From NCBI RefSeq assembly GCF_011762125.1, contig NZ_JAASQN010000001.1, positions 62,001 through 126,000 on the forward strand: a DNA stretch of 64,000 bases. The letters run 5' to 3'. A program made the position numbers and the translations under genes. Under the pieces are notes generated by a model. It was not told where the DNA came from. It was given only the letters and a program-made list of their open reading frames with translations, and searched no databases. The stretch comes from Sphingopyxis panaciterrae (GTDB lineage Bacteria > Pseudomonadota > Alphaproteobacteria > Sphingomonadales > Sphingomonadaceae). This document shows positions 19,733 through 27,858 of the stretch, piece after piece. How positions within the stretch are numbered: the first letter of the stretch is position 1; the number at the start of each line of letters is the position of its first letter.

Positions 19733-20653
19733 CTAATCCTGCGGCATGCCCTGCGGCACAATCGTCTTGATGATGCTGGCGTCGAGTTCCTCGAACGCAT
19801 GCAGGCCGATGGTGTCGTAGAGTTCCTGGCGGGTCTGCATGCGGTCGACCATTTTGTGGGTGCCGCCGTTCGCCTTGATCGATGCGTACAGATCGGCCTG
19901 CGCCTTGTTCGCGACGCGCAGGCTCGACACCGGCCAGATCACCATCTTGTAACCCATCGCCTCGAATTCGGCTGCGGTATAAAAAGGTGTCTTGCCGAAC
20001 TCGGTCATGTTGGCGAGCAAGGGCACGCCCGCGAGGTCGCCCGCGAATTTCTCGAACATCTCCCGCGTCACCAGCGCTTCGGGGAAGATCGCGTCGGCCC
20101 CGGCTTCGACATAGAGCCTCGCGCGCGCGACCGCGGCGTCATAGCCCTCGACCCCGGCGGCGTCGGTGCGCGCGACGATCATGATATCGCGGCTCGCCTT
20201 CTTGGCGGCGGCGACCTTGGCCGCCATATCGCCGGCGGGGACCAGATTCTTGCCGTTCAGATGCCCGCATTTCTTGGGGAGAATCTGATCCTCGAGGTGA
20301 ACGGCGCCCGCCCCGGCGTCCTCGAAGGTCCGCACCATGTGCATGACGTTGAGCGCTTCGCCATAGCCGGTGTCGCCATCGACGAGCAGCGGCAGCGCCG
20401 ACGCGCGGACGATCTGGCGAATGAAGAACGCCACCTCGTCGACGGTGATGATGCCAAGGTCGGGAAGCCCCATCGACGCGGTCATCGCCGCCCCCGAAAG
20501 ATAGAGGCCGTCGAAGCCCGCCGCGCGGGCCTGGATCGCAGCCTGGCCATTATGCGCACCGGGGAGCTGGTAAATTCCGGGGCGATTCAGCGCATCGCGA
20601 AAGCGCTTGCCGGCGCTTTCTTTCGGCAGGTCGTCAGCAATCAGATAAGGCAA
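19733..20653 (-). CDS. prpB: Methylisocitrate lyase
   Basis: Cleaves 2-methylisocitrate to pyruvate and succinate, the last step of the methylcitrate cycle. The 306-residue protein has the PEP mutase/isocitrate lyase barrel with GLYLSGAAMTASMGLPDLG, PLLVDGDTGYGEA (metal-binding Asp residues), and the catalytic KKCGH motif (Cys about residue 129), as well as the PRTDA-like VARTDA strand. It lies 11 bp downstream of prpC on the same strand, so the two are very likely co-transcribed. Confidence 0.96.
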   Translation of the reverse strand: MPYLIADDLPKESAGKRFRDALNRPGIYQLPGAHNGQAAIQARAAGFDGLYLSGAAMTASMGLPDLGIITVDEVAFFIRQIVRASALPLLVDGDTGYGEALNVMHMVRTFEDAGAGAVHLEDQILPKKCGHLNGKNLVPAGDMAAKVAAAKKASRDIMIVARTDAAGVEGYDAAVARARLYVEAGADAIFPEALVTREMFEKFAGDLAGVPLLANMTEFGKTPFYTAAEFEAMGYKMVIWPVSSLRVANKAQADLYASIKANGGTHKMVDRMQTRQELYDTIGLHAFEELDASIIKTIVPQGMPQD

Positions 20654-20664
20654 GATATGTCTCC

Positions 20665-21822
20665 TCAGGCCGCATGCGCTTCGCTGCGCTCGGCAAGCGG
20701 CACGAACTTCAAATTTTCGGGGCCGGTGTAATTGGCCGACGGACGGATGATCTTGTTGTCCTGACGCTGTTCGATGACATGCGCCGCCCAGCCCGAGGTG
20801 CGGGCGATCACGAACAGCGGCGTGAACATCGCGGTCGGCACACCCATCAGATTATAGGATACGGCGGAGAACCAGTCGAGGTTCGGGAACATGGTCTTGG
20901 CGTCCCACATCACGCTTTCGATCCGCTCGGCCACCGCGAACTGGCGCTGCGCCCCGGCTTCGTCGGCCAGGCTTTTGGCGACGCGCTTGATCACGACGTT
21001 GCGCGGGTCGGCGATCGTGTAGACGGGGTGGCCGAAACCGATGACCACCTCCTTTGCTTCGACGCGGCGGCGGATGTCGGCCTCGGCCTCATCGGGGGTC
21101 GCGTAGCGCTTCTGGATTTCGAACGCCACCTCGTTCGCGCCGCCGTGCTTGGGACCGCGCAGCGCGCCGATCGCGCCGGCGACGCAGCTGTACATGTCGG
21201 ACCCGGTGCCCGCGATGACGCGCGCGGCAAAGGTCGAGGCGTTGAACTCATGCTCGGCATAAAGGATCAGCGAGGTGTGCATCGCGCGCACCCAGCTATC
21301 GGGCGGCGCCTTGCCGTGGAGCAAATGGAGGAAGTGACCGCCGATGCTGTCGTCGTCGGTCTCGACCTCGATCCGGCGGCCGTGGTGCGCGAAATGAAAC
21401 CAATAAAGCAGGATCGAGCCGAGCGAGGCCATCAGCCGGTCGGCGATGTCGCGCGCGTCGGGGACATTGTGATCGTGCGTTTCGGGAAGGACGCAGCCGA
21501 GCGCCGAGACGCCCGAGCGCATCACGTCCATCGGATGCGCGGCCGCCGGGATCGCTTCCAGCGCCGCCTTCACCGACTGCGGCAGCCCGCGCAGCGTGCG
21601 CAGCTTCGCCTTGTACGACGCAAGCTGGGGCGGGGTCGGCAATTCGCCGTGAACGAGCAGATGCGCAATCTCCTCAAACTCGGCGGTCTCGGCGAATTCG
21701 AGGATGTCGTAGCCGCGATAATGCAGGTCGTTGCCGGTGCGGCCGACGGTGCACAGCGCGGTGTTGCCCGCGGTCACGCCCGACAGCGCGACCGATTTCT
21801 TGGGCTTGAATTCGGCTCCCAT
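20665..21822 (-). CDS. prpC: 2-methylcitrate synthase
   Basis: Condenses propionyl-CoA with oxaloacetate. The 385-residue protein is a short type-II-like citrate synthase fold: [14 protein letters not shown] at the N-terminus (typical of PrpC), [10 protein letters not shown], the catalytic His block [31 protein letters not shown] and [16 protein letters not shown], with the terminal Asp region [14 protein letters not shown]. Context with prpB, prpF and acnD supports methylcitrate rather than citrate synthase. It lies 77 bp downstream of a small hotdog gene. Confidence 0.96.
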   Translation of the reverse strand: MGAEFKPKKSVALSGVTAGNTALCTVGRTGNDLHYRGYDILEFAETAEFEEIAHLLVHGELPTPPQLASYKAKLRTLRGLPQSVKAALEAIPAAAHPMDVMRSGVSALGCVLPETHDHNVPDARDIADRLMASLGSILLYWFHFAHHGRRIEVETDDDSIGGHFLHLLHGKAPPDSWVRAMHTSLILYAEHEFNASTFAARVIAGTGSDMYSCVAGAIGALRGPKHGGANEVAFEIQKRYATPDEAEADIRRRVEAKEVVIGFGHPVYTIADPRNVVIKRVAKSLADEAGAQRQFAVAERIESVMWDAKTMFPNLDWFSAVSYNLMGVPTAMFTPLFVIARTSGWAAHVIEQRQDNKIIRPSANYTGPENLKFVPLAERSEAHAA

Positions 21823-21899
21823 AACATTGTCTCCAGGTCAGAATAGGCGGGCCGGCCAACGCGGGGCCGGCGGCTGGGGGATGCGAAGATTGTGAAACG

Positions 21900-22205
21900 T
21901 CATGCGCGATGCCGCGGCGGGTGGGGCAGCGCCGCGAAGATGAAGCGGCCCGACGCCGCCATGCGCCGCCCGCCACCGTCCTGCGGCGCGGTGGCGAAGA
22001 CCGAGATGACGATATTTTGCGCATCGCCGCGCACCGCCCAGCTTTCGATATCGACATCGCTGGGCAGGAAACCCTCGGCGAATTCGAGCGCTTCGCACCC
22101 CGCGAGGCGGATCGCACCGAACAGCCGCGCCGACGCCCGCTCGGCCGCGGTCGTCGCCATCAGTGCAAGCAGGTCGAGACCATTGGCAGGAGCGTTGGAC
22201 AACAT
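21900..22205 (-). CDS. Small hotdog-like protein, possible acyl-CoA thioesterase
   Basis: A 101-residue protein between the methylcitrate operator region and prpC. It resembles a single hotdog thioesterase domain: a long helix NGLDLLALMATTAAERASARLFG, a strand with GFLPSDVDIESWAVRGDAQ corresponding to the common 'PVHVGD' region, and two last strands NIVISVFATAPQDGGGRRMAASGRFIFAAL. The usual thioesterase Asp/His residues could not be placed with certainty. In this position it could release propionate from propionyl-CoA or protect CoA pools. It may simply be an uncharacterised family; the thioesterase call is an inference from the pattern. Confidence 0.55.
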   Translation of the reverse strand: MLSNAPANGLDLLALMATTAAERASARLFGAIRLAGCEALEFAEGFLPSDVDIESWAVRGDAQNIVISVFATAPQDGGGRRMAASGRFIFAALPHPPRHRA

Positions 22206-22260
22206 GCGGCGCTTATCGGCATCGGCGCGGCCGCCGGAAACGCCTGAAAAGGCGAAGAAA

Positions 22261-22300
22261 TGCGAAGCGGAGTTTGTGAATTGGTGAATTTTGCGAAGGA
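22261..22300. promoter_or_regulatory. Operator-like TTGCGAAG motifs upstream of hotdog-prpC-prpB
   Basis: TGCGAAG (22261-22267), TTTGTGAATTGGTGAA (22273-22288) and TTTTGCGAAGGA (22289-22300) lie 56-95 bp upstream of the hotdog gene start. They share the TTGCGAA core with elements upstream of acnD and of the regulator gene, pointing to a separate regulated promoter for the second half of the methylcitrate locus. Confidence 0.5.
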
Positions 22301-22347
22301 ACTGGGCCGGTGGGGCGGTTCGAGGGGTGAGGCTGCTGCTCCAGAGC

Positions 22348-22425
22348 CGTCGCCCCCGCGAAGGCGGGGGGCCGCTCGCGACCTTGCGTAAGGCCGATGG
22401 CGGCCCCGCCTTCGCGGGGGAGACG
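22348..22425. repeat. Intergenic palindromic repeat, family B
   Basis: Left arm CGTCGCCCCCGCGAAGGCGG and right arm CCGCCTTCGCGGGGGAGACG around the conserved GCGACCTTGCGTAAGGCC core. It separates prpF (ends 22460) from the promoter of the hotdog-prpC-prpB unit. Confidence 0.88.
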
Positions 22426-22459
22426 AATTAAATCTGCGTCTGAATTAGGTCGCGTCCGG

Positions 22460-23647
22460 TCAGAAGCTGCCGTGCGGCACCCGCACCCAGCCTTCCATCA
22501 GGATGCGCGCGCTGCGGCTCATGATCGCCTTGGTGACGGTCCATTGCCCGCCGATCTGCCGGGCCTCGGCGCCGACGCGCAGCGTGCCGGAGGGGTGGCC
22601 GAAGCGGATGGCATGGCTTTCGCTGTCGCCTACCGTCTGGTTGACCAGCGTGCCGGGAACCGCGGCGGCGGCGGCGATGGCGACCGACGCCGTGCCCATC
22701 ATCGCGTGGTGCAGCTTGCCCATCGACAGCGCGCGCACGACGAGGTCGATGTCGCTTGCCCGGACCGGCTTGCCGCTTGCCGCGACATAGTCGGCCGGCG
22801 GCGCGACGAAGGCGATCTTGGGGGTGTGCTGGCGCTTCGCAGCCTCTTCGAGCGACGCGATCAGGCCCATGCGCAGCGCGCCGATCGCGCGCAGCGTTTC
22901 GAACCGCGCCAGCGCCGCGGCGTCATTGTTGATCGTATCGCGCAGTTCGGTGCCGGTATAGCCGATGTCGGCGGCCGCGACGAAGATCGTCGGGATGCCG
23001 GCATCGATCAGCGTTGCCTGCAATTTGCCGCCGGGAACGATGCTGTCCGGCACATCGAGTTCGTCGATCAGATTGCCGGTCGGGAACATCGAGCTGCCAC
23101 CTCCGTCCTCAGCAGGATCGACGAATTCGAGGATGATCTCGGCAGCGGGAAAGGTCACGCCGTCGAGTTCGAAATCGCCGCTTTCCTGTACGGCGCCGCC
23201 CGCGACCGGCACATGCGCGACGATCGTCTTGCCGATATTCGCCTGCCAGATGCGCACGGTGCAAATGCCGTCCTGCGGCGGATCGACATAGCCCGCGTGG
23301 ATTGCGAAGGCGCCGGCCGCGGTGGAAAGATTGCCGCAATTGCCCGACCAATCGACGAAATCGCTGTCGATCGCGACCTGGCCATAGAGATAATCGACAT
23401 CGTGCCCGGGCCGGGTGCCCGGCGCGACGATCACGCATTTGCTGGTGCTCGACGTCGCGCCGCCCATGCCGTCGATCTGCGCGGCATAGGGGTCGGGGCT
23501 GCCGATCACGCGCTGGAACAGGCGGTCGCGCGCGGTACCGGGAACCCGGCAAGCTTCGGGCAGATCCTCGAGCCGGAAGAAAATCCCCTTGCTCGTCCCG
23601 CCGCGCATATAGGTGGCAGGAATGCGGATCTGCGGCTGCGCGGTCAT
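22460..23647 (-). CDS. prpF: 2-methylaconitate cis-trans isomerase
   Basis: Isomerises the methylaconitate made by AcnD so that it can be hydrated to 2-methylisocitrate. The 395-residue protein starts with the PrpF signature PATYMRGGTSKGIFF, has GMGGATSSTSKCVIV, VDWSGNCGNLSTAAGAFAI, GVTFPAAEIILEFVDPAEDGGGSSMFPTGN, and DIDLVVRALSMGKLHHAMMGTASVAIA. This is the diaminopimelate-epimerase-like two-domain fold. Its start codon overlaps the acnD stop (TGATG), so translation is coupled to acnD. Confidence 0.95.
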   Translation of the reverse strand: MTAQPQIRIPATYMRGGTSKGIFFRLEDLPEACRVPGTARDRLFQRVIGSPDPYAAQIDGMGGATSSTSKCVIVAPGTRPGHDVDYLYGQVAIDSDFVDWSGNCGNLSTAAGAFAIHAGYVDPPQDGICTVRIWQANIGKTIVAHVPVAGGAVQESGDFELDGVTFPAAEIILEFVDPAEDGGGSSMFPTGNLIDELDVPDSIVPGGKLQATLIDAGIPTIFVAAADIGYTGTELRDTINNDAAALARFETLRAIGALRMGLIASLEEAAKRQHTPKIAFVAPPADYVAASGKPVRASDIDLVVRALSMGKLHHAMMGTASVAIAAAAAVPGTLVNQTVGDSESHAIRFGHPSGTLRVGAEARQIGGQWTVTKAIMSRSARILMEGWVRVPHGSF

Positions 23648-26265
23648 CAGGCGGCTTCCATTTCGGAGGCGAGAAAATCCTGCGCGAAACGCTGGAGCAC
23701 GCCGCCAGCTTCGTAAATCGACACTTCCTCGGCGGTGTCGAGGCGGCAGATGACGGGCACGTCGAGCGTCATGCCGTTCTTGCGGTGAATGACGAGCGTC
23801 AGGTCGGTGCGCGGCCGGGGTTCGCCGATCACATCATAGGTTTCGGTGCCGTCGAGCGCGAGGCGAAGGCGCGTCGTGCCGGGTTTGAATTCGAGCGGCA
23901 TCACGCCCATCCCGATCAAATTGGTACGGTGGATACGCTCGAAGCCTTCGGCGACGATCGCCTCGACCCCGGCGAGGCGGACGCCTTTCGCGGCCCAGTC
24001 GCGCGACGAGCCCTGGCCGTAATCGGCCCCCGCGATGATGATCAGCGGCTGGCGGCGTCCAAGATAGGTTTCGATCGCTTCCCACATCCGCATCACCTGG
24101 CCGTCGGGTTCGACGCGCGCGAGGCTGCCCTTCGTCACCGCGCCGTCGACGACGGCCATTTCATTGACGAGCTGCGGATTGGCGAAGGTCGCGCGCATCG
24201 CAGTCAGATGGTCGCCGCGATGCGTCGCATAGCTGTTAAAATCTTCCTCGGGCAGGCCCATCTTCGCCAGATATTCGCCCGCCGCTGACGAGGCGAGGAT
24301 CGCGTTCGACGGCGACAGATGGTCGGTGGTGATATTGTCGGGAAGCAGCGCCAGCGGCCGCATGCCCCTCAGCGTGCGCGGATTGGCGGCAAGCGCGCCG
24401 ACCCCCTCGGTATCCCAATAGGGCGGCCGGCGGATATAGGTCGAGCGCGGGTTCCAGTCGTAGAGCGGCGCGGCCGCGTCCTTGCCGCGCGGCGCGAACA
24501 TCGGATCATAGACGGCGCGGAACTGTTCGGGCTTCACGAAGCGGCCGACGATGTCGTCGATCTCCGCGTCGCTCGGCCACAGGTCGGCAAGGCGGATTTC
24601 CCTGCCGTCGACGACGCCAAGCACATCGCGCTCGATGTCGAAGCGCACCGTCCCCGCGATCGCATAGGCGACGACGAGCGGCGGCGAGGCAAGGAACGCC
24701 TGTTTGGCATAGGGATGGATGCGGCCGTCGAAGTTGCGGTTCCCCGACAGGACGGCGGTGGCATAAAGATCGCGGTCGATGATCTCCTGCTGGATCGCCG
24801 GGTCGAGCGCTCCCGACATGCCGTTGCACGTCGTGCAGGCAAAGGCGACGATGCCGAAGCCGAGCGTTTCGAGTTCGCCGAGCAGACCGGCCTCTTCGAG
24901 GTAGAGCTGCGCGACCTTCGAGCCCGGCGCGAACGAGCTTTTGACCCAAGGCTTGCGCGTCAGCCCAAGGTCGTTCGCTTTCTTCGCCAGCAGGGCGGCC
25001 GCAACCACGTTGCGCGGGTTCGAGGTGTTGGTGCAGCTGGTGATCGCCGCGATGATCACCGCGCCGTCGGGAAGCAGGCCTTCGCGCTCCTCGGCGACCG
25101 CCTTGGCCAAATCGACGGCGATGCCGCGTTCTTTGAGCGCGGTCGTCGGCAGCCGGCGGTGCGGGTTCGACGGTCCCGCCATGTTGCGCACGACCGACGA
25201 GAGGTCGAATATGAGCACGCGTTCATATTGCGCGGCCTTGAGCGCCGACGCCCAGAGCCCCGTCGTCCTGGCATAGGTCTCGACGAGCCGCACCTGCGCC
25301 GGGTCGCGCCCGGTCAGCAGCAGATAGTCGATCGTCTGTTCGTCGATATGGAACATCGCGGCGGTCGCGCCATATTCGGGGCACATGTTCGATATCGTCG
25401 CGCGGTCGCCGATGCTGAGGCTGTCGGCACCTTCGCCGAAAAATTCGACCCAGGCGCCGACAACCTTTTCGGCGCGCAGAAATTCGGTCAGCGCGAGCAC
25501 GATGTCGGTCGCGGTGATTCCCGGCTGGCGCTGGCCGGTCAGGCGGACGCCGACGATATCGGGCAGGCGCATCATCGAGGCGCGGCCGAGCATCACCGTT
25601 TCGGCTTCGAGTCCGCCAACGCCGATCGCGATCACGCCGAGCGCATCGACGTGCGGCGTGTGGCTGTCGGTGCCGACGCAGGTGTCGGGGAAGGCGACGC
25701 CATCGCGCGCCTGGATCACCGGTGACATTTTTTCCAGGTTGATCTGGTGCATGATGCCGTTGCCCGCGGGGATCACATCGACATTCTCGAACGCGCTTTT
25801 CGTCCATTCGATGAAGTGGAAGCGATCCGCGTTGCGGCGATCCTCGACCGCGCGGTTCTTTGCGAACGCTTGCGAATCGAAACCGCCATATTCGACCGCC
25901 AGGCTGTGGTCGACGATCAGCTGGGTCGGCACCACCGGATTGACCTTGGCGGGATCGCCGCCCTGGTCGGCGATGGCATCGCGCAGCCCGGCGAGGTCGA
26001 CGAGCGCGGTTTGGCCCAGAATATCATGGCAGACGACGCGCGCGGGATACCAGGGGAAGTCGAGGTCGCGCTTGCGCTCGATCAGCTGCTTCAAGGCATC
26101 GGTGAGCAGCGCGGGATCGCAGCGGCGCACCAATTGTTCGGCCAAAACGCGCGATACATAGGGCAGCGTGTCATAAGCGCCGGGGCGGATGGCTTCGATC
26201 GCGGCGCGGGTGTCGAAATAGTCGAGGCCGGTGCCGGGCAGGGCTTTGCGATAATCCTGGTTCAT
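23647..26265 (-). CDS. acnD: Fe/S-dependent 2-methylcitrate dehydratase
   Basis: Dehydrates 2-methylcitrate; works with PrpF in the AcnD-PrpF version of the methylcitrate cycle that replaces PrpD. The 872-residue aconitase-like protein shows RNADRFHFIEWTKSAFENVDVIPAGNGIMHQINLE, VGTDSHTPHVDALG, the 4Fe-4S cysteines in AAITSCTNTSNPR and FACTTCNGMSGALD, and the swivelling domain with GADYGQGSSRDWAAKG and GFERIHRTNLIGMGVMPLEF. Position next to prpF separates it from housekeeping aconitase. Two operator-like motif pairs lie 46-95 bp upstream of its start. Confidence 0.95.
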   Translation of the reverse strand: MNQDYRKALPGTGLDYFDTRAAIEAIRPGAYDTLPYVSRVLAEQLVRRCDPALLTDALKQLIERKRDLDFPWYPARVVCHDILGQTALVDLAGLRDAIADQGGDPAKVNPVVPTQLIVDHSLAVEYGGFDSQAFAKNRAVEDRRNADRFHFIEWTKSAFENVDVIPAGNGIMHQINLEKMSPVIQARDGVAFPDTCVGTDSHTPHVDALGVIAIGVGGLEAETVMLGRASMMRLPDIVGVRLTGQRQPGITATDIVLALTEFLRAEKVVGAWVEFFGEGADSLSIGDRATISNMCPEYGATAAMFHIDEQTIDYLLLTGRDPAQVRLVETYARTTGLWASALKAAQYERVLIFDLSSVVRNMAGPSNPHRRLPTTALKERGIAVDLAKAVAEEREGLLPDGAVIIAAITSCTNTSNPRNVVAAALLAKKANDLGLTRKPWVKSSFAPGSKVAQLYLEEAGLLGELETLGFGIVAFACTTCNGMSGALDPAIQQEIIDRDLYATAVLSGNRNFDGRIHPYAKQAFLASPPLVVAYAIAGTVRFDIERDVLGVVDGREIRLADLWPSDAEIDDIVGRFVKPEQFRAVYDPMFAPRGKDAAAPLYDWNPRSTYIRRPPYWDTEGVGALAANPRTLRGMRPLALLPDNITTDHLSPSNAILASSAAGEYLAKMGLPEEDFNSYATHRGDHLTAMRATFANPQLVNEMAVVDGAVTKGSLARVEPDGQVMRMWEAIETYLGRRQPLIIIAGADYGQGSSRDWAAKGVRLAGVEAIVAEGFERIHRTNLIGMGVMPLEFKPGTTRLRLALDGTETYDVIGEPRPRTDLTLVIHRKNGMTLDVPVICRLDTAEEVSIYEAGGVLQRFAQDFLASEMEAA

Positions 26266-26311
26266 GCGGCCGCCCTATCGGCGCGCGCGCGAGGAACGAA
26301 AACGGCTGAAA

Positions 26312-26359
26312 ATGCAAAGATTTGCGAAGACGGATCTGCAAATCGGCTAATCTTGCGAA
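26312..26359. promoter_or_regulatory. Operator-like motif pair upstream of acnD
   Basis: Read toward acnD (minus strand) the region holds CTTCGCAAGATTAGCCG-ATTTGCA (26336-26359) and CTTCGCAAATCTTTGCAT (26312-26329). The second copy matches the element in the promoter of the XRE-type regulator gene at 19333. It is placed 47-94 bp upstream of the acnD start, between acnD and the divergent queH gene. Confidence 0.6.
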
Positions 26360-26410
26360 GGCCGCTCTTTGGTTCTGGATCGCGCGTCATCCGGTCCCTA
26401 AAATGGCGCC

Positions 26411-27073
26411 ATGTCCGAATTTGAACGCGTTACCCTCATCCCGCCCGAGGGCCAGAAGAAAATACTGCTGCACAGCTGCTGCGCCCCCTGTTCGGCCGAA
26501 GTGATGGAAGCGATGACCACGAGCGGCATCGACTACACCATCTTCTTCTACAATCCGAACATCCATCCAAGGCAAGAATATATCCTCCGCAAGGAGGAGA
26601 ATATCCGGTTCGCCGAGCAGCACGGCGTCCCATTCGTCGATGCCGATTATGACACCGCGAACTGGTTCCAGCGCGCCAAGGGCATGGAATGGGAACCCGA
26701 GCGCGGTATCCGCTGCACCATGTGTTTCGACATGCGGTTCGAACGCACCGCGCTTTATGCGCATGAGCATGGCTTTCCCGTCATCACCTCGTCGCTCGGC
26801 ATTTCGCGCTGGAAGAATATGGCGCAGATCAACGGCTGCGGCGAGCGTGCCGCGGCGCGTTACGAGGGGCTCACCTATTGGACCTTCAACTGGCGCAAGG
26901 GCGGCGGGGCAAGCCGGATGATCGAAATCTCGAAACGCGAGCAATTCTACCAGCAGGAATATTGCGGCTGCGTCTATTCGCTGCGCGACACCAATGCGCA
27001 TCGCGTCGCGCAGGGGCGCGAGGAAATCCGCTTGGGCGAACTCTATTATGGCGATCAAGTCGGCGACGCGTAA
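26411..27073 (+). CDS. queH: Epoxyqueuosine reductase QueH
   Basis: Catalyses the last step of queuosine synthesis, reduction of epoxyqueuosine in tRNA, as the non-cobalamin alternative to QueG. The 220-residue protein has the family's cysteines: [13 protein letters not shown] (Cys 23, 24, 27), [19 protein letters not shown] and [10 protein letters not shown], expected to hold a 4Fe-4S cluster and adjacent metal site. [17 protein letters not shown] and [17 protein letters not shown] are also characteristic. A B12-independent enzyme fits a strain that regulates metE by B12. It is divergent from acnD. Confidence 0.94.
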   Translation: MSEFERVTLIPPEGQKKILLHSCCAPCSAEVMEAMTTSGIDYTIFFYNPNIHPRQEYILRKEENIRFAEQHGVPFVDADYDTANWFQRAKGMEWEPERGIRCTMCFDMRFERTALYAHEHGFPVITSSLGISRWKNMAQINGCGERAAARYEGLTYWTFNWRKGGGASRMIEISKREQFYQQEYCGCVYSLRDTNAHRVAQGREEIRLGELYYGDQVGDA

Positions 27074-27125
27074 AAACCCCCGCACTGGCGCGATGCGCCT
27101 TTCGATGCGTCTCCTCGCTTACCTT

Positions 27126-27215
27126 CGTCATCCCGGGCTTGACCCGGGATCCCGCTTTTTGCCGTGCCCGCGCTTTCGAGATCAAGCGGGACCCCGGATC
27201 AAGTCCGGGGTGACG
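27126..27215. repeat. Intergenic palindromic repeat, family A
   Basis: Left arm CGTCATCCCGGGCTTGACCC with its own hairpin, right arm GGATCAAGTCCGGGGTGACG, and inner GATCCCGCTTTTT ... AAGCGGGACC. It lies about 50 bp downstream of queH. Confidence 0.9.
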
Positions 27216-27291
27216 AGGATTTAACGATCCGCTTCCGGATGAAAGCGGTCAAATCGCTCTGGGAGGGAGTCCCCCTTCACCCTGTGATGTC

Positions 27292-27311
27292 ATATAAAGA
27301 ATTCTTTATAT
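27292..27311. promoter_or_regulatory. 20-bp perfect palindrome upstream of metE promoter
   Basis: ATATAAAGAATTCTTTATAT is a perfect inverted repeat of 20 bases, very AT-rich in its surroundings, and ends five bases before a TTGACA -35 box. Methionine-cycle genes of many proteobacteria are controlled by ArsR-family regulators (SahR/SamR) at short AT-rich palindromes; this is a good candidate for such a site. The regulator gene is not in the window. Confidence 0.65.
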
Positions 27312-27316
27312 AGCTC

Positions 27317-27346
27317 TTGACAGGGGCAGCCAACCCGGCCTAGCTA
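27317..27346 (+). promoter_or_regulatory. Predicted sigma70-type promoter of metE
   Basis: TTGACA (27317-27322) and TAGCTA (27341-27346) separated by 18 bases. The transcript would begin near 27353, right at the first stem of the cobalamin riboswitch. Sequence-based prediction only. Confidence 0.55.
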
Positions 27347-27349
27347 GGC

Positions 27350-27570
27350 TGGTCGAGGTTCCCTGCTCGTGGTCCCGAAAGGATTTGCGCGGCAGGGCTA
27401 AGACGGGAAGCCGGTGGCGCCCGCAAGGGCGGAGTCCGGCGCTGCCCCCGCAACTGTAAGCGGCGAGCGGCGGTTCCATTTCGTGCCACTGGCGCCCGCC
27501 CGATGATTCGGGCGATGCGCCGGGAAGGCCGGGACCGACGCGTTGACCCGCAAGCCAGGAGACCTGCCTT
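27350..27570 (+). promoter_or_regulatory. Cobalamin riboswitch (metE leader)
   Basis: The conserved pieces occur in order: GGTTCCC at 27357, AAGACGGGAAGCCGGTG (about 27400-27416), GCTGCCCCCGCAACTGTAAGC (about 27440-27461) and the B12 box AAGCCAGGAGACCTGCC (27552-27568). This class binds adenosyl- or methylcobalamin and usually represses the downstream gene. Here the downstream gene is B12-independent metE, so B12 should switch it off in favour of MetH. The regulatory hairpin has to lie in the 27570-27858 leader; no U-run terminator is evident, so control may be on translation. Confidence 0.95.
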
Positions 27571-27710
27571 CGACGCGATAACGTTCTTCGGACGGGGGTT
27601 CCTCCGGTGGACGCGCGAAAGCAGGCCCGCGCAATTCACGTCGGCGGGCTGCGCCTGCGTTTGCGCGCCCTCCCTGCGACCCGCCGCCCGGCTTTGAAGG
27701 TGACAGGTCG

Positions 27711-27782
27711 ATGGTCATGATCCCGTTCCGAAATGCCATCGGGCCACCGGCCCGAATGCCCGTGCGCGCTGCGTCCGCCTGA
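27711..27782 (+). CDS. Possible 23-residue leader ORF before metE
   Basis: ATG at 27711 with GAAGGTGACAGG upstream opens a 23-codon frame (MVMIPFRNAIGPPARMPVRA then ASA) ending in TGA at 27782, 76 bases before the metE start. It contains a hairpin TCGGGCC-ACC-GGCCCGA. It lies in the ~290-base stretch between the riboswitch and metE where nothing else was recognised. Two Met codons in the first three positions could be a coincidence. Low confidence that it is translated. Confidence 0.2.
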   Translation: MVMIPFRNAIGPPARMPVRAASA

Positions 27783-27858
27783 CGTAGCGCGCGACCCCAT
27801 ATCGCTTTCCAACATCAGTAACGGCCCCGCGAAGGTGCGCGGCCGAAGGAGAAGACTC

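Noticed and set aside
20665..21822. Housekeeping citrate synthase
   Set aside because: The N-terminal [14 protein letters not shown] motif and linkage to prpB, prpF and acnD indicate 2-methylcitrate synthase.
24319..25725. 468-codon open frame on the plus strand
   Set aside because: Antisense to acnD, which has both iron-sulfur cysteine motifs; the shadow reads as Arg/Asp-rich sequence without domains.
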